Shown here: piece by piece, positions 61,559 to 64,000 of the stretch
How positions within the stretch are numbered: position 1 is the stretch's first letter
Layout of the letters: each line of letters begins with the position of its first letter
Assembly: GCF_045290345.1 (NCBI RefSeq)
Contig: NZ_CP155447.1
Location: 8,804,001-8,868,000, forward strand
DNA: 64,000 nt
Direction: 5' to 3'
DNA from: Singulisphaera sp045290345
GTDB lineage: Bacteria > Planctomycetota > Planctomycetia > Isosphaerales > Isosphaeraceae
Program-made: the position numbers and the translations under genes
Notes under the pieces: model-generated
Told to the model about the DNA's origin: nothing
The model's input: the letters and a program-made list of their open reading frames with translations, nothing else
Database searches by the model: none

Positions 61559-62371
61559 ATGGCCCGTCGCAAGACGTTGCCCGATTTGGTCAAGACCAAG
61601 TACTCGCTGGCAGAGCGGCTCGGTCGCCTTCGTGCCGAGTTGTTTGGAGACCGGGGCGGGCCAGAATTGGCGCGCCGGTTGGGCATTCCCGTGCGTACCT
61701 GGTACAACTACGAGGCGGGGGTGACTGTCCCGGCCGAGGTCGTGCTGAGAATCATTGAGTTGACCGCGGTCGAGCCGATGTGGTTGCTCCATGGCAAAGG
61801 TCCGAAGTTTCGACCGAAGCCGATCGAAGACTTTGACTCGCTACCGCATTCCGAACGGTCGGTCGGTTCCTTGCTGAGAACGGCACTTCAGATCCTCGAA
61901 CAAGGGGAGCGGAGCAAGCGGTCGGGCACGAGCCGAGGCCAGGACGAGTTGGATGACGATTGTGACGAGGAAGATGACCTTGTCTTGCTCGAGTCCACGG
62001 ATTCGGGCTTCGAACCCGTGACGAGGGCGTCGGGTACCAAATTCCTCAAGGCGCAAGCCGGATGGCTTGAGGCCGAGGAAGATGGGCGCCAGATGATCAA
62101 CAAAGGCGATGCGATGTGTCCGATCGTTGCCGACGGCGCCAGCGTCGTCTTCGCGAGCTCGGAAGAAGACCCCGCCACGCTCGACGGCAAGCTCGTGGTC
62201 GCCTGGGTGGATGGAACGCCCCAACTCCGCTGGTTCGAGGTCTGTGGTGATTACGCCCGGCTCCGGGCCGAGGCGTCCGACGCCGAATCGTATCGGTTTT
62301 CGTTCGACATCGAAGGGGAGTCGGAGGACGATCGGGTTCGCCGTGTCCTCTGGATCAGGACCCCGCACTGA
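61559..62371 (+). CDS. XRE-type regulator with a catalytically dead S24/LexA-like domain
   Basis: 270 residues. Residues 17-60 form a helix-turn-helix (SLAERLGRLRAELFGDRG ... LARRLGIPVRTWYNYEAG). An acidic linker (about 125-150) leads to an S24-like domain near 160-260. Where LexA/CI proteins have GDSMxP the sequence reads GDAMCPIVADG, with Ala185 for the catalytic Ser, and the Lys of the dyad is replaced by Arg224 (PQLRWFE). Self-cleavage is therefore unlikely. AAAGG precedes ATG 61559, downstream of a good promoter. Probably a ligand-responsive or dimerising repressor. Confidence 0.85.
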   Translation: MARRKTLPDLVKTKYSLAERLGRLRAELFGDRGGPELARRLGIPVRTWYNYEAGVTVPAEVVLRIIELTAVEPMWLLHGKGPKFRPKPIEDFDSLPHSERSVGSLLRTALQILEQGERSKRSGTSRGQDELDDDCDEEDDLVLLESTDSGFEPVTRASGTKFLKAQAGWLEAEEDGRQMINKGDAMCPIVADGASVVFASSEEDPATLDGKLVVAWVDGTPQLRWFEVCGDYARLRAEASDAESYRFSFDIEGESEDDRVRRVLWIRTPH

Positions 62372-62383
62372 TCCTCCTGCCGC

Positions 62384-62695
62384 TCAAAACATCGGAGCGT
62401 TGCCGAGACAAGGGAGGATCATGATCTTTCCGTCGCCCATCCGGCCGGTTCGAGCTTGCGAGACAATCAACTTGACCGCGGTGGCCACCACTTCGTCATG
62501 CACGAAGAGGGTGATCTCAACCTTGGGCAGGAACGACGCGTTGTATTCACTCCCGAGATAGCGATGGAGCCGGTTCTTCTGGCGTCCATAGCCCATGGCC
62601 TCGCGGACTGTTCCGCCCAAAATTTCAATCGATTCCAGCGCAGCCAAGACAGCCTGTGCACGGAAGGGCTTCACCAAGGCGATGATCTGAACCAA
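62384..62695 (-). CDS. PII family nitrogen regulator
   Basis: 103 residues of the GlnB/GlnK type: KPFRAQAVLAALESI, TVREAMGYGRQKN, the T-loop YLGSEYNASFLPKVEI with the Tyr of the uridylylation site, and TGRMGDGKIMILP. The usual RGAEY is SEY here and the loop lacks GHxE. PII proteins sense ATP/ADP and 2-oxoglutarate and control ammonium transport and assimilation. TTG start at 62695 follows GGAGGTCG. No amtB or glnA is beside it. Confidence 0.85.
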   Translation of the reverse strand: MVQIIALVKPFRAQAVLAALESIEILGGTVREAMGYGRQKNRLHRYLGSEYNASFLPKVEITLFVHDEVVATAVKLIVSQARTGRMGDGKIMILPCLGNAPMF

Positions 62696-62884
62696 TCGAC
62701 GACCTCCATCGCGACTCGAACGACGAACTCACCCGCTCGGGAGCCGTCGCTCAGCGCCGCTCCCTCGGGGTTCCATCCCACACCGAATCGGAACGCTTGA
62801 CAAGCCTTCACGTCCGGGTGAAAGTGGAAGTTCGTTGAGCGAGCTGAAGCTTGCGCGATTTCACGCGGCCGTAAGAGGTGATCC

Positions 62885-63601
62885 ATGCGACGGGTGCTGG
62901 CGATGTTGGCAACGATGGCACTCTTGATGATCGGAGGCTGCGGGAGCAAGAGCTACGAACTCCGGCTCGACGAGACTCTCGAAAACATCAAGTATCAGGA
63001 TCGCCTCAACAAGCTTCTCATGCCCGCGTTGACCAAAGGCAAGTGGGAAGAACTCTCGATTTACCTGCGCCCTCCCAAGAATCTCGCGCAGACCAAGGCG
63101 TGGATGTTGGTCGAGACCGAACCGGGCAAATTCGATCAAGAAGCCAGCTTTGATGAGCCCAAGAAACAGAGCATGCATGTGCTGGCGCGAGTCAAGCGGG
63201 CCAAGACGCCGGGCAAGAAAGCCGCACCCTCGCCCGCCGATACGGTCGACCGCACAAACTTCAACGGCGATGTCCTCGCCATCTTGAACGAGTTCTACAA
63301 GCCTCCCGAAGAACTGACCATCACCAAGTTCAAAACCGAAACCAAGAAGAAGAACGACTTCAAATTTCACAGCATGACAGTGAATGACAAGAGCGTGAAA
63401 ATTTATCTCTATAAAAAAGATCCGTACGACGTTGCCCTGATCTTTGAGTATCCCAAGAGCGAAGAGGCGGATCTGTACTCCAAGATCGGACTCAGCCTCG
63501 AGTCGTTCGCCGTCGGGGATCGGGCACGTCGGTTCTTCGGCGGAGCAACAAGCGAAGCGGAAGCAAGCGGGGACGCTGCGCCGAGCGGCGTGGCCTTCTA
63601 A
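62885..63601 (+). CDS. Putative lipoprotein of unknown function
   Basis: 238 residues. A signal ending LMIGGCGS gives a clear lipobox (Cys 19). A mixed-charge domain with LRLDETLENIKYQDRLNKLL and a later VNDKSVKIYLYKKDPYDVALIFEYPK follows, then an Ala/Gly/Ser tail. No family is recognised. TTGACA at 62797-62802 upstream may be a -35, but its -10 is poor. Confidence 0.7.
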   Translation: MRRVLAMLATMALLMIGGCGSKSYELRLDETLENIKYQDRLNKLLMPALTKGKWEELSIYLRPPKNLAQTKAWMLVETEPGKFDQEASFDEPKKQSMHVLARVKRAKTPGKKAAPSPADTVDRTNFNGDVLAILNEFYKPPEELTITKFKTETKKKNDFKFHSMTVNDKSVKIYLYKKDPYDVALIFEYPKSEEADLYSKIGLSLESFAVGDRARRFFGGATSEAEASGDAAPSGVAF

Positions 63602-63640
63602 CTGGCTGCCGAGCCAGCCGGATTCATGAGATGGTGAAGA

Positions 63641-63856
63641 TCATCGTCTGGGCCGCCCTGTCCGAGTGATGGGAGCGGCCACTTCTTTTCCCCTCTCGAC
63701 CTGGTGCGCGTCGAGCAATTCTTCCCGCAAGACCATCACATCCGTCGGAGCCTCGATCCCAAGCCGGACCTGCCCCCCTTCCAGCTTCACCACGGTGATC
63801 CGGATGTCGGATCCGATCACAATCTGCTCCATCCGCTTTCGACTCAGAACAAGCAT
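63641..63856 (-). CDS. csrA: Carbon storage regulator CsrA
   Basis: 71 residues. The RNA-binding protein signature is present: MLVLSRKRMEQIVIGSDIRI, VRLGIEAPTDVMVLREEL and the C-terminal helix. It binds GGA-containing leaders of mRNAs and changes translation or stability. GGGAGGACGAG precedes ATG 63856. The last 140 bases of the window upstream of it hold nothing else recognisable. Confidence 0.95.
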   Translation of the reverse strand: MLVLSRKRMEQIVIGSDIRITVVKLEGGQVRLGIEAPTDVMVLREELLDAHQVERGKEVAAPITRTGRPRR

Positions 63857-64000
63857 CTCGTCCTCCCTGCTGTGAACGTCGTCAACTCTGTTCAGTCCGT
63901 TCCGTCGATCCTGACTCTGCTAATACGATCGAGAAGTCGGAAAGTTCACCGACAGGCGGCAGCCTTTCAGACGCCTCTCAGTTTATTGGCGATCAGAGTC

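Noticed and set aside
1..64000. Insertion sequences, phage genes or an origin
   Set aside because: No transposase, integrase or phage protein, no terminal inverted repeats, and no dnaA or DnaA-box cluster was seen. Composition looks even across the window.

Overview
The window is about 64 kb of a high-GC bacterial chromosome with no mobile element, rRNA operon or CRISPR array in view. Gene content and style point to a planctomycete, most likely of the Isosphaeraceae type. The grounds are a secreted protein with a planctomycete-type cytochrome domain, long secreted or Ala/Pro-rich lipoproteins, a TIGR03960-type B12/radical SAM protein, a MoxR/DUF58/VWA cluster with an NHL lipoprotein, and many two-domain signalling proteins. 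This assignment is inference from family knowledge; no search was run.

Layout. 1-6.8 kb: two GT-C/YfhO-like membrane proteins, a radical SAM protein, pdxA and a membrane protein convergent with it. 7-11.3 kb: a secreted STN-like protein, a PfkB-type sugar kinase, a metallo-beta-lactamase-fold hydrolase, a Rieske protein and an NHL lipoprotein. 11.3-19.2 kb: a Bat-like cluster (giant VWA protein, MoxR ATPase, small membrane protein, DUF58 protein, a 41-residue one-helix protein, second VWA protein). 19.4-24.7 kb: a PAS-GAF-receiver protein overlapping a phosphoesterase, then an isochorismatase-fold hydrolase and a class V aminotransferase. 25-30.6 kb: a coiled-coil membrane protein, a DacZ-like diadenylate cyclase behind a large secreted protein, and a PIG-L deacetylase. 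30.8-34.6 kb: four small envelope genes, three with clear terminators, the last broken by two apparent single-base deletions in G runs.

35-44.4 kb: a CheY-like receiver, Maf, two tandem zinc-ribbon/DUF2007 paralogues, the heme enzyme HemQ, a hybrid kinase with a dead receiver, cysK with a JAMM protease, ndk and ligA. 44.4-53.2 kb (minus strand): gamma-glutamyltransferase, ribokinase, cupin, cytochrome protein, a lipoprotein and the 5-oxoprolinase genes pxpB-pxpA-pxpC, which together suggest gamma-glutamyl peptide and 5-oxoproline recycling. 53.4-56.7 kb: a secreted protein, fabI, a Nudix hydrolase and a membrane protein. 56.8-59.9 kb: tig and two clpP genes with tRNA-Gly upstream.

60.0-60.5 kb is the most unusual stretch: an array of roughly 104-base imperfect repeats. 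Four of the five carry a sigma-70-like promoter of the same design (TTGNAA or TTGTAA, 16 bases, TATACT), all pointing at tRNA-Gly, alternating with an imperfect palindrome. The window ends with an FHA protein, an XRE/S24 regulator that has lost its catalytic serine, a PII protein, a lipoprotein and csrA.
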